This document shows positions 15,132-23,355 of a stretch of 27,757 bases of DNA, piece after piece; positions within the stretch are counted from its first letter, which is position 1; every line of letters starts with the position of its first letter. The stretch is taken from positions 1-27,757 of the forward strand of contig JAWXBU010000118.1 in NCBI GenBank assembly GCA_034440255.1. The letters run 5' to 3'. A program made the translations under genes and the position numbers. The notes below the pieces were generated by a model, which was not told the origin of the DNA, did not search any database, and saw only the letters and a list, made by a program, of their open reading frames with translations. Source of the DNA: JAEUIA01 sp034440255 (lineage in GTDB: Bacteria > Planctomycetota > UBA1135 > GCA-002686595).

Positions 15132-16030
15132 TGCGCGTCAGCTACCACAAGGACTATTGGATCCCGCTCCCGGAGCGTCATCCCTTCCCGATGGGCAAGT
15201 ATCCGGCGCTGCACAAGATCTTGCTCGACGAGGATCTGATCCGACCCGACGGCGTCTACGCGCCCGACGAGTGCGACCCGCGCGACTTGATGCTCGTGCA
15301 CACGCGCACGTACGTCGAACGCATGCTCAGCGGCTCGCTCGAAGAGGACACGGCGAAGCGCATCGGCGTGCCGTGGACGCCTGCGTTGGTGCGCCGCTCG
15401 CGACTCGCGGTGCAAGGCACGATCGAGGCCGCGCACATGGCGCTCGAAGACGGGATCGCCGCGAACTTGGCCGGAGGCACGCATCACGCGCACGCCGGCC
15501 GTGGCGAGGGCTACTGCGTGTTCAACGACGTGGCGGTCGCGATCCGCGTGCTGCAGCAAGAGCAGCGCATCGCGCGCGCACTCGTCGTCGATCTCGACGT
15601 GCACCAAGGCAACGGAACGGCCGCGATCTTCGAAGGCGAGGAGTCGGTGTTCACGTTCTCGATGCACGGCGAGAAAAACTATCCGCTGCGCAAAGAGCGC
15701 TCGAGCCTCGATCTTCCTCTGCCCGACAAATTCGACGATGAAGCGTATTTGGGCCTGCTTTCCAAGCATTTGCCCGAGGTCATCGCCCGCGCTCGGCCGG
15801 ACATCGTCGTGTACTTGGCCGGCGTCGACGTCGTGCAAGGAGATCGTTTCGGTCGACTCGCGTTGACGCGTGAGGGGCTCGCAGACCGCGATCGATTCGT
15901 GCTCGAGTCCGTGCAGGAACGCGGGCTGCCGATCCTGCTCGTGCTCGCCGGCGGATACGCGAAGACGGCCGAGATCACCGCCGATCTCCACGCGATCGCG
16001 CATCGAGAAGCGGCGCGCGTGTTCGGTTGA
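15128..16030 (+). CDS. histone deacetylase-fold zinc amidohydrolase
   Basis: The 300-aa protein belongs to the HDAC/AcuC/acetylpolyamine amidohydrolase superfamily, which removes acyl groups from amines. All catalytic parts are present: the His-His pair H119-H120 (GGTHHAHAG), the zinc ligands D157 and H159 in DLDVHQGNGT, the third ligand D239 (QGDRFGRL) and the transition-state Tyr277 in LAGGY. The short length with no extra domain fits the bacterial class close to eukaryotic HDAC11 (class IV). Bacterial members act on acetoin-pathway proteins, polyamines or unknown substrates. It is translationally coupled to the GT87-type gene (ATGA overlap) and to the methyltransferase (TTGA overlap), so a role in the same process is possible but unproven. 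Confidence 0.92.
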   Translation: MMRVSYHKDYWIPLPERHPFPMGKYPALHKILLDEDLIRPDGVYAPDECDPRDLMLVHTRTYVERMLSGSLEEDTAKRIGVPWTPALVRRSRLAVQGTIEAAHMALEDGIAANLAGGTHHAHAGRGEGYCVFNDVAVAIRVLQQEQRIARALVVDLDVHQGNGTAAIFEGEESVFTFSMHGEKNYPLRKERSSLDLPLPDKFDDEAYLGLLSKHLPEVIARARPDIVVYLAGVDVVQGDRFGRLALTREGLADRDRFVLESVQERGLPILLVLAGGYAKTAEITADLHAIAHREAARVFG

Positions 16031-17028
16031 ACGGTGCGAGTTCCGAGCTCGGGTCGCTCGTCCGACGCGCCGTCGATGCGCGCTCCGAGTTCGTGTCGAA
16101 CCTGGCGCGTGAAAGCACGGATTGTTGGCGCGTGTTCCACGGATCGTCCGAGGGTCGCCCCGGCCTCACGATCGATCGCTACGGTGAACTCGTGCTCGTC
16201 CAGACCTTTCGCGAGCCGCTCGCCGATTCCGAGGTCGACGAGATCGAGCGCACACTCGGCGCGCGCATCGTCTGGAATCATCGCGGCAAGAGTGCGCGAC
16301 AAACCTTCGCCGAGTTCGCGCCCGACGACGAGTGGTCGACGCGAGAGTTCGTCGTGCGCGAGCACGGCGTCCGTTTCCCGATCCGCGCACGCCACCGCGG
16401 GATCGATCCGTGGCTGTTCCTCGACATGCGCGCCGGACGACGCGCGATCGCTGCGGTGTGCCGCGGACGGAGCGTGCTCAATCTGTTCGCCTACACCGGT
16501 TCGGCGTCGATCACGGCGCTCGTGCACGGTGCTCGTTCTGCGTGCAACGTCGACTTCGCGCGTTCGAGTGCCGACGTCGCGACGCGCAGCGAGGAGCTGA
16601 ACTCGCTCGTCCCCGGGCAACTCGAAACCATCATCGAGGACTTCTTTCCGGTGGCGCGACAGTTCGCGGGGTTGCCGGTGAAAGGACGCGCGAGCGCCCG
16701 GCCCTACGTGAAGCTCGAAAAGCGCAGTTTCGACGTGATCCTGCTCGATCCGCCGGCCTTTTCGCGCGGTGCATTCGGTGCCGTCGACGTCGTGCGCGAC
16801 TACCCGAGCTTGGTCAAGCCGGCCTTGCTCGCGCTGTCGGAGAACGGGGTCTTGATCGCGACGAACCACGTCGCCGGGGTGAGCCGTGAAGACTGGCGCG
16901 AGACTTTGGAGCGCAGCGCCGTCAAATGTGGCCGCTCCCTCGCGAGTCTCGAGTTCGTCGAGCCCGACGCAGACTTTCAGTCGTTCGACGGACGTCCGCC
17001 GCTGAAGATCGCCGTGATGCGAGTGTAG
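16027..17028 (+). CDS. RlmI-like class I SAM-dependent methyltransferase
   Basis: The 333-aa protein resembles the COG1092 family (RlmI, RlmK), which make 5-methylcytosine or m7G in 23S rRNA. It has an RlmI-type central domain (GRPGLTIDRYGELVLVQ, about 43-60), then FLDMRAGRR (131-139), where the family has FLDQR..R. SAM motif I is LNLFAYTGSAS (151-161), and motif IV is DPPAFS (241-246). The end DGRPPLKIAVMRV matches the family's C-terminus. RlmI has an N-terminal PUA domain of about 70 aa; here only about 35 residues precede the central domain, so the PUA domain is absent or very reduced. The TTG at 16027 overlaps the HDAC-fold stop codon. A GTG at 16093 would be a shorter alternative. The target RNA is unknown. 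Confidence 0.85.
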   Translation: MNGASSELGSLVRRAVDARSEFVSNLARESTDCWRVFHGSSEGRPGLTIDRYGELVLVQTFREPLADSEVDEIERTLGARIVWNHRGKSARQTFAEFAPDDEWSTREFVVREHGVRFPIRARHRGIDPWLFLDMRAGRRAIAAVCRGRSVLNLFAYTGSASITALVHGARSACNVDFARSSADVATRSEELNSLVPGQLETIIEDFFPVARQFAGLPVKGRASARPYVKLEKRSFDVILLDPPAFSRGAFGAVDVVRDYPSLVKPALLALSENGVLIATNHVAGVSREDWRETLERSAVKCGRSLASLEFVEPDADFQSFDGRPPLKIAVMRV

Positions 17029-17040
17029 GATCGGCGCAGC

Positions 17041-18918
17041 GTGCAATCGGAACTCGTCACTCCTCGCGGTTCGCTGTTGCGTGCTTTGACGATCACGTGG
17101 ATCGCGAACAGCGTCTGCGCGGCGCTCGTAGGCAGCGCGTATTTCGGCGACGTGTTGAGCAGCGCGACGCTGTTCGTCCGCCTGTTTTCCGGCGCAGCGC
17201 TGGTCTCGAGCCTCGCGACTCTCTTCTTGGCTGCGGCCTTACCGCTCTACGTCTGCGCAATCTGCGGGATGCGCGAGCGCGTGCTCGGAATCGTGCAGGC
17301 CGCATGGTGGACGCTCGCGTTGTTCGTCGTCTTCGTCGACACGAAGATCTACGCGCTCTTCCGCTACCACTTGAACGGCATGGTGTGGAACCTGCTCTCG
17401 ACGCCTGGCGGCCAGGACAACTTCGAGATCGGTCCGATCACGTGGATCGGCGTGTTTCTCGTCGCACTCGGCGTGTTTTGGTTGCAGACGAGAGCGTGGC
17501 GGCTCGTCGTCGCTCGCGGGGTCGCGCGTATCGGTTGGATTCGCGCGGCGGTTGCGCTCGTGCTCTGTGTGGTCGTGTTCGAGAAGCTGACTTACGCCTT
17601 CGCCGACGCGCGTCGCGACCGATCGATCACGGCCCGAGCTGCGTTGTTCCCGGCGTACCAACGCTTGACGATGAAGCGCACGCTGGCGCGTTTCATCGAA
17701 GTCGACTCGCATCCTGCCTCGCGGGTCGAGGTCGCGGCAGCTGATTCGCTGTTGCGATATCCGCATGAAATGCCGGTGATTGCGGCGAATGGAGCCCGCC
17801 CGAACGTTCTCGTGATCGTGATCGATTCGTTGCGAGCCGACATGTTGAGTTCGGTGACGATGCCCAAGATCACGGCGTGGTCGGAACGCGCGAGAGTGTT
17901 CGCGAACCATGCTTCAGGTGGCAACGCGACGCGCTTCGGCATTTTCTCACTCGTGTACGGAATCCACGGCACGTATTGGATGCCCGTCTACGAAGAGAAC
18001 GCGCCGCCGGTGCTCGTCACGTCGCTCGCTCGCGCCGGCTACGACATGCGCGTGATCTCGGCCGCGAAGATGAGCTATCCGGAATTCCGCTCGACCGCAT
18101 GGGTCGACATCAACGCTTCCGTCGAGGACACGTTCGATCAGCCGGAGAAGTTCGATCGCGATACGGCCGTCGTGTCGCGCTTCGACGCGTGGCTGGAGGA
18201 GCGCGCTTCACGCGGCGAAAAGTCTCCGTTCTTCTGCTTCACCCTGCTCGATTCGCCGCATCAGACTTACTCGTGGCCGCCCAGCGAGACTGTTTTCGAA
18301 CCAGCTCCGCGCAGTCTCGACTACTTGGATCTCGCGAGCCGTCCCGACGACGCTTCGATCCAGGCCGTGAAGAACAGTTATGCGAACGCGGTGCATTTTT
18401 CCGACTCGAATGCAGCGCGGATGATCGATGCCCTCGAACGTCGATCTCTGCTCGACGACACCATCGTCGTCGTCACGGGCGATCACGGCGAAGAATTTTT
18501 CGAGAACGGATACTTCGGCCACACGAGCAATTTCACGCCGGAACAAGTGCACGTGGCCTTCGTGATGGGTGGTCCCGGCATTCCGATCGGCGTCGAGACG
18601 CGTCCGACGTGTCATGTGGATTTCGCGACGACGATCCTCGAAGCGCTCGGTGCCGACGCCGCCCAGCGCGACACTTGGACACAAGGCGTGAGCCTCCTGC
18701 ATCCGCTCGAGCGGCGCGAGCGCATCGTCGCGGGTTGGCAAGAAGTCGCGGTGTGGGTGGAGGGCGGAATCCTGCACGTTCCGCTCGAAGGTCATCGTGG
18801 CTTGGTCGAGGCTCGCGACGATCAGTGGCGCCCCCACGCGAACGAGGCCGAGTTCCTGGCGCAGCACGGCGCGAGCATCGCCGAACTCGCGCGAGCGTGC
18901 CGACGCTTCTTGCGTTAG
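17041..18918 (+). CDS. PbgA/YejM/LapC-like membrane sulfatase-fold protein
   Basis: The 625-aa inner-membrane protein has about five helices in residues 1-190 (DUF3413-like) and a periplasmic alkaline-phosphatase/sulfatase-fold domain from about 253. In enterobacteria PbgA/YejM senses LPS and controls LpxC stability through LapB. The diagnostic segment here is NHASGGNATRFGIFSLVYG (289-307), followed by GTYW. Metal-ligand-type residues are D262 (IDSLRADML), D481-H482 (GDHGEEFFENG) and H494 (YFGHTS), with a Thr297 near the usual nucleophile position. The active site thus looks intact, so an enzymatic role is possible. AGGA at 17027-17030 is a good ribosome-binding site for the GTG at 17041. The next gene starts at the last base of its stop codon. 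Confidence 0.88.
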   Translation: MQSELVTPRGSLLRALTITWIANSVCAALVGSAYFGDVLSSATLFVRLFSGAALVSSLATLFLAAALPLYVCAICGMRERVLGIVQAAWWTLALFVVFVDTKIYALFRYHLNGMVWNLLSTPGGQDNFEIGPITWIGVFLVALGVFWLQTRAWRLVVARGVARIGWIRAAVALVLCVVVFEKLTYAFADARRDRSITARAALFPAYQRLTMKRTLARFIEVDSHPASRVEVAAADSLLRYPHEMPVIAANGARPNVLVIVIDSLRADMLSSVTMPKITAWSERARVFANHASGGNATRFGIFSLVYGIHGTYWMPVYEENAPPVLVTSLARAGYDMRVISAAKMSYPEFRSTAWVDINASVEDTFDQPEKFDRDTAVVSRFDAWLEERASRGEKSPFFCFTLLDSPHQTYSWPPSETVFEPAPRSLDYLDLASRPDDASIQAVKNSYANAVHFSDSNAARMIDALERRSLLDDTIVVVTGDHGEEFFENGYFGHTSNFTPEQVHVAFVMGGPGIPIGVETRPTCHVDFATTILEALGADAAQRDTWTQGVSLLHPLERRERIVAGWQEVAVWVEGGILHVPLEGHRGLVEARDDQWRPHANEAEFLAQHGASIAELARACRRFLR

Positions 18919-20516
18919 TGTCGGCATCCGAAGTGCGAAACGACGCGCCCCTCACCCCGACGATTCGCTCCAGGCCCCTCGCCGGTGCGACCGTCTGTTT
19001 GTTCCTCTGCGCACTGCTCACTCCTGCGATCGACACCCTGCTCCGACCCGACGAGGAGCGCTCCGTCACGCGCGAGAATCGCAATCCAGCCGAGTTCCCG
19101 GACCCGATCGAGAGCTTGACTCTGCTGTCGAAATTCCCCGCCGGATTCGAGAGATGGTTCGCCGATCGCTTGGGAGCACGCGACGCGTTGTTGCGTGCGT
19201 CGCATCTCGAAAGCGCACTCCTGCTTGGACTCTCGCCCTCGCCGACGATCACGCGCGGCTCGGATGGATTCGATTTCTTCGCAGGGGACGACTCCGAACG
19301 CGTGCACCGCGGCGTGCGTCCGGCGACGGCGCGCGAACTCGAACGATTGCTGCGGAGCTTCGAAGCACAGCGTGATCGCTGTCGTCGGCTCGGTGCCGAG
19401 TACGTCTTCGTGATCGCGCCGAACAAGGAGACGATCTACGCCGAGAAATGGCCGAAAAATCGTGCTCCTGTGGGGCCGACGCGCCTCGAGCAATTCGCAG
19501 CCTTCGTGAAATCGCGAAGCGACTTGCGCTTCGTCGACCTGCGCGAGCCATTGATGCGGGAGCGTGAAAACGATCGGCCCGCCGTCGGTGATTTCGTCTA
19601 CCACCCGCTCGGCAGTCACTTCACCTGGCGTGGTGCATTCGCCGCCTGGAACGCCGTCGTCGCGGCGTGCGCGGACCTGGAACCCGCCTTGCGCCCCTTG
19701 GACTGGAACGACTTCTCGGTGCGCGAACTGAAAGAGAACGAAAACGATTCGATGTGGGATCAGACCTACGTCGGCGAATTCTTCCATCAGCGTGGTTACA
19801 CCTTGGACCGCATCCGCGGAGTCGAGCCGGTGATCGAGTACGGCCCCAAAAACGAGCTGCTGGCCAGTCGAATGGACGATCCGAGCCTGCCCAACGTTCT
19901 CTTCGTGCACGATTCGTTCGGTCCGTGGATGCTGCCGTTCGTCACGCGTTCGGCCGCGCGCGTGAACTCCGTGTGGACGCATCATCTGCCGCGCGAACTC
20001 GTCGAGCGCTACCGTCCGCACTTGGTGATCCAGGAAGTGACCGAGCGCGCACTGACGTGGGGCTTCGGCGAAGTCGCGCCGGATGTCGAGCATGTTTCCA
20101 GAGCCGTTTTCAGCTCATTTCAGCCGCTGTTCGGGCCAGTGGACCTGGCGAGTGCCTCGCCGTTCGCGACGCGCGGCGGCGTTTCGATCACGCCTGCCGA
20201 CAACACATGGTCGATCGAGCAACGCGCCGGTGACGGGTTGATAACGCTGCCCGACGCGCTTCTCGCCGACGGCCGCGATCTGGGTTTGCACATGCGCATC
20301 GACGCGCCGTCCGAGGGCAACATGCTCGTCTATTACCAAACCAAGCCTGAGCCGCGTTTTGCGCGCCTGCGCGTGCTCGCGGTAAATCTGTCGGCGGGCG
20401 CGAACGATCTCGTGCTGCGCACGCGGGCGCCCGGCTTGTTCGGCGGACTGCAAATACGCCTGAGCGCAGCCGGCGTCTACACACTGCGCGCGTTCGAAAT
20501 GCGCTCGGCGCGCTGA
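18918..20516 (+). CDS. AlgJ/AlgX-like SGNH-fold membrane-anchored protein
   Basis: From the GTG at 18918 the product has 532 aa. Residues about 20-40 form a signal anchor. The periplasmic part resembles AlgX/AlgJ/DHHW proteins that O-acetylate exopolysaccharide. Recognised segments are NRNPAEFPD (55-63), FADRLGARDALLR (81-93), IAPNKETIYAEKWP (166-179), the His motif GSHFTWRGA (232-240), the Ser motif VHDSFG (330-335) and EVTERAL (373-379). AlgX/AlgJ have Asp-x-His-Trp at the His motif; here the Asp position reads Gly232, so the catalytic triad may be altered. Residues about 400-532 look like an additional beta-rich domain. It overlaps the PbgA-like stop by one nt and meets DUF1844 tail to tail. 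No MBOAT acyltransferase (AlgI) partner is in the window. Confidence 0.8.
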   Translation: MSASEVRNDAPLTPTIRSRPLAGATVCLFLCALLTPAIDTLLRPDEERSVTRENRNPAEFPDPIESLTLLSKFPAGFERWFADRLGARDALLRASHLESALLLGLSPSPTITRGSDGFDFFAGDDSERVHRGVRPATARELERLLRSFEAQRDRCRRLGAEYVFVIAPNKETIYAEKWPKNRAPVGPTRLEQFAAFVKSRSDLRFVDLREPLMRERENDRPAVGDFVYHPLGSHFTWRGAFAAWNAVVAACADLEPALRPLDWNDFSVRELKENENDSMWDQTYVGEFFHQRGYTLDRIRGVEPVIEYGPKNELLASRMDDPSLPNVLFVHDSFGPWMLPFVTRSAARVNSVWTHHLPRELVERYRPHLVIQEVTERALTWGFGEVAPDVEHVSRAVFSSFQPLFGPVDLASASPFATRGGVSITPADNTWSIEQRAGDGLITLPDALLADGRDLGLHMRIDAPSEGNMLVYYQTKPEPRFARLRVLAVNLSAGANDLVLRTRAPGLFGGLQIRLSAAGVYTLRAFEMRSAR

Positions 20517-20519
20517 CGA

Positions 20520-20843
20520 TCAGCGCCGCGTGATGCGCGTGAAGTGATGGCGCAAGTCCGACACGATCTTGTCGATGTAGGCCGACTCTTCGTCGTCGAG
20601 ATTGCCGAAGGTCTTGTCGCGCAACATCTCGAGGTCGTCGATCAGCATTTTCGCGCTTCCCGGATTGACCTGCTTCTTCTGCGTCACCGGGTTCTCGATC
20701 AAGCCCAGCGCGATCATCGCTTGGAACGAGAGGCGCGTCACGAACAGGCGGAAATCGCCGCCGGGCAAGGGCACAGCGCTTGCTCTGCGCGGTGAATCGA
20801 CATCGTCCTCCTCGACGTCTTCGTCGTATACCGAATCGCTCAC
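20520..20843 (-). CDS. DUF1844 family protein
   Basis: The 107-aa protein has an acidic, probably disordered start (residues 1-25) and a helical DUF1844 domain. Diagnostic features are FVTRLSFQAMIALGLIENP (34-52), then AKMLIDDLEMLRDKTFGNLDDEE and the late LRHHFTRI. The family is widespread in planctomycetes, acidobacteria and related phyla and has no known function. It starts with GTG at 20843, overlapping the pyrG stop by four nt (GTGA), and an agagga ribosome-binding site lies eight nt upstream inside pyrG. It is therefore the last gene of the kdsB-pyrG transcript. Confidence 0.9.
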   Translation of the reverse strand: MSDSVYDEDVEEDDVDSPRRASAVPLPGGDFRLFVTRLSFQAMIALGLIENPVTQKKQVNPGSAKMLIDDLEMLRDKTFGNLDDEESAYIDKIVSDLRHHFTRITRR

Positions 20844-22498
20844 GCCAAATTCCTCTCGCGCACGCGCTCACGACCGCCGTTCCTCGAATGCGCGAGCGCT
20901 GCGGCGACGAAGCCTTTGAAAATCGGTTGCGGAGCGAGCGGCGTGCTCTTGAACTCGGGATGGAATTGCACGCCGACGAAGAACGGATGCCCCTCGAGTT
21001 CGACGATCTCGACCAAGTCGCGCTCGGGATTCACGCCCGAAAGGCGCATCTTCGAACTCTTGAACAGGTCGCGGTAGTCGTTGTTGAACTCGTAGCGGTG
21101 GCGGTGGCGTTCCGAGATCATCGTCGCACCGTACAGACGATGCGCGAGCGAATGCGGCTCGATCGCGCAGCGGAACGCACCGAGACGCATCGTGCCGCCC
21201 TTGTCGCTCGCACTGGCTTGATCGGCCATGATGTTGATGACGGGGTGCTTGGTGTGCTGCGAATGCTCGAGCGTGTGTGCGCCGTCGAGTCCGAGCACGT
21301 TGCGCGCGTACTCGATCACCGCGCACTGCATGCCGAGACAGATGCCGAAGAACGGCACGCCGCGCTCGCGCGCCCAACGGATCGCCTGGATCTTGCCTTC
21401 GACGCCGCGGTCGCCGAATCCGCCGGGCACGAGCAAGCCGTGAGCGCCGTCCAAGAGTTCGAGCCCGTTCGGTGACGCAGTCAGGTCTTCCGCGCGCACT
21501 TTACGCAAGACGACCTTGCAGTGATTCGCGATGCCGGAGTGGCTGAGCGCTTCGTAGATCGACTTGTACGCGTCGTGCAGTTCGATGTACTTGCCGACGA
21601 TCGCGATCTCGACCGAGTCCTTCGTGCGCTTGATGTCGTCGAGCATCAGCGCCCAATCGTCCATGCGCGTCGCGGGTTCGGTCGGGAGGCCGAGTCGATC
21701 GACGATCAGGTTGTCGAGGCCGGCCCGCACCAGGTTCGTCGGCACTTCGTAGATCGAGAATTCGACGTCGCGTTCTTCGATCACAGCTTCCGGACGCACG
21801 TTGCAGAACATCGAGATCTTCGCGGCCATATCGCGCGTCATCGGCTGTTCCGTGCGACAGATCAGGATGTCGGGCATGATCCCGATCTCGCGCAATTTGC
21901 CGACGGACTGTTGCGTCGGCTTCGTCTTCATCTCGCCCGACGCACGCAGGTAGGGGAGCAGCGTCAAGTGGACGAAGAGCACGTCTCCGCGCGGTTTTTC
22001 CAACGCGAATTGGCGCGCCGCTTCGAGGAACGGCAGCGATTCGATGTCGCCGACCGTACCGCCGATCTCCGTCAGCGCGACGTCGACCGGCCGACCGTCG
22101 TCGGAGGTCACGCCTTCGTGGATCGCTTCTTTGATCGCGTCGGTGATGTGCGGAATCACCTGCACGGTGCGGCCCAGGTAGTCACCCTTGCGCTCCTTCG
22201 CGATGACCGACGAGTAGATCTTGCCCGTCGTGAAATTCGACGACTTCGAGAGGTGCGCGTGCGTGAAGCGCTCGTAGTGACCGAGGTCGAGATCGGTTTC
22301 GGCGCCGTCGTCGGTGACGTACACCTCGCCGTGTTGGAACGGGCTCATCGTCCCCGGATCGACGTTGATGTACGGATCGAGCTTCTGCATCGAGACCTTC
22401 AAGCCGCGACGTTCGAGGATCATCCCGATCGCTGCGGACGTGAGTCCTTTGCCGAGGCTCGAAACCACTCCGCCCGTGATGAAAATGTGCTTGGTCAT
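20840..22498 (-). CDS. pyrG: CTP synthase
   Basis: CTP synthase makes CTP from UTP, ATP and glutamine in the cytoplasm. The 552-aa protein has the N-terminal synthetase domain with the ATP-binding loop GGVVSSLGKG (9-18), KLDPYINVDPGTMSP (39-53), GGTVGDIES (146-154) and RTEQP (215-219). The C-terminal glutaminase domain has nucleophile Cys387 (FGICLGMQ), with His513 and Glu515 in QFHPEF. All catalytic residues are present. The ATG at 22498 is the canonical start, supported by gggaag upstream; the open frame beyond it is a shadow of kdsB. It overlaps the end of kdsB by four nt (ATGA) and the start of DUF1844 by four. The coupling to kdsB is metabolically sensible because KdsB consumes CTP. Confidence 0.98.
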   Translation of the reverse strand: MTKHIFITGGVVSSLGKGLTSAAIGMILERRGLKVSMQKLDPYINVDPGTMSPFQHGEVYVTDDGAETDLDLGHYERFTHAHLSKSSNFTTGKIYSSVIAKERKGDYLGRTVQVIPHITDAIKEAIHEGVTSDDGRPVDVALTEIGGTVGDIESLPFLEAARQFALEKPRGDVLFVHLTLLPYLRASGEMKTKPTQQSVGKLREIGIMPDILICRTEQPMTRDMAAKISMFCNVRPEAVIEERDVEFSIYEVPTNLVRAGLDNLIVDRLGLPTEPATRMDDWALMLDDIKRTKDSVEIAIVGKYIELHDAYKSIYEALSHSGIANHCKVVLRKVRAEDLTASPNGLELLDGAHGLLVPGGFGDRGVEGKIQAIRWARERGVPFFGICLGMQCAVIEYARNVLGLDGAHTLEHSQHTKHPVINIMADQASASDKGGTMRLGAFRCAIEPHSLAHRLYGATMISERHRHRYEFNNDYRDLFKSSKMRLSGVNPERDLVEIVELEGHPFFVGVQFHPEFKSTPLAPQPIFKGFVAAALAHSRNGGRERVRERNLA

Positions 22499-23355
22499 CC
22501 CGCTTTGCTTCCCGTTCTCGTGGCCGTGCCCAGAGCTCGATTCGTTCCACCGTCGTCGACGCGCGTCGGCGCTTCGACACGCGCCTTGTACTCCGCCCAA
22601 TCTGCGGCGGTGTCGATCGACGTCGTGCCGCGCACCGCGGCGACGACGCGCAGATCGAAGCCGTGTTCGAGCCAGCGCAGTTGTTCCAGGCTCTCTGTCT
22701 TTTCGAGAGCGCCGCGGGGGAGCGCGCAAAAACGCGCCAGCGCCTGCGGAGTGAATGCATACACGCCGAGGTGACGTCGCGCGGCGATTGCGCTGTCGGC
22801 CGTCGGGTGCGCGCGCGAGGGAATCGGCGCGCGCGAGAAATACAGCGCGTTGCCGCGCGCGTCGCACACGACCTTGACCACGTTCGGATTCTCGAACTGT
22901 GCGCGATCGACGAGCGGCAACGACAGCGTCGCCATCTCGACCCGCGCATCGTCGAAAGCGGCGAGAAGTGCCGCGAAATCGGCGTGCGCGAGCTCCGGCT
23001 CGTCGCCTTGCACGTTGACGACGACGTCGGCTTGCGCACCGGCCGCGACGAGCGCGCTCACGCACTCGTTCACGCGATCGCTGCCGCTCGGATGATCGGC
23101 GCGCGTCGCGACGGCTTCGATCGCGTGCTTGCGACAAACGCTGAGGATCTTGTCGTCGTCCGCTGCGACCACGACGCGCGCGAACAATTTGGATGCGATC
23201 ACGTTCTGCGCCGAGCGCACGACGAGCGGCACGCCCGCGGCCTCGAGCAGCATCTTCTGCGGCAGACGCGTCGAACTGATGCGCGCCGGGAGGACGGCCA
23301 GCGCGCGGCGTGCGGGGAATTGCCCCCCCGAATGCGTCACGGCGGCCGACGACAT
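22495..23355 (-). CDS. kdsB: 3-deoxy-manno-octulosonate cytidylyltransferase (CMP-Kdo synthetase)
   Basis: KdsB activates Kdo with CTP to form CMP-Kdo, the donor for the inner core of LPS. With the ATG at 23355 the protein has 286 aa. The nucleotide-binding signature LPARISSTRLPQKML is at about 22-36, then SGSDRVNEC and NVQGDEPEL, where Asp residues bind Mg. The later SRAPIPSR and LGVYAFTPQAL segments and the SLEQLRWLEHG helix are standard. It has about 20 extra N-terminal residues and a charged C-terminal extension of about 20 residues compared with E. coli KdsB. An agagg ribosome-binding site lies upstream. Its start overlaps the lipoprotein stop by one nt (TGATG). It is direct evidence for Kdo-containing LPS or a Kdo-containing polymer. 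Confidence 0.95.
   Translation of the reverse strand: MSSAAVTHSGGQFPARRALAVLPARISSTRLPQKMLLEAAGVPLVVRSAQNVIASKLFARVVVAADDDKILSVCRKHAIEAVATRADHPSGSDRVNECVSALVAAGAQADVVVNVQGDEPELAHADFAALLAAFDDARVEMATLSLPLVDRAQFENPNVVKVVCDARGNALYFSRAPIPSRAHPTADSAIAARRHLGVYAFTPQALARFCALPRGALEKTESLEQLRWLEHGFDLRVVAAVRGTTSIDTAADWAEYKARVEAPTRVDDGGTNRALGTATRTGSKAG

Noticed and set aside
17877..18917. N-terminal extension of the AlgJ-like frame
   Set aside because: It overlaps the PbgA-like gene out of frame and has no family similarity.
22499..23137. N-terminal extension of pyrG
   Set aside because: CTP synthase begins with the MTKHIF N-terminus at 22498; the upstream part is a shadow of kdsB.
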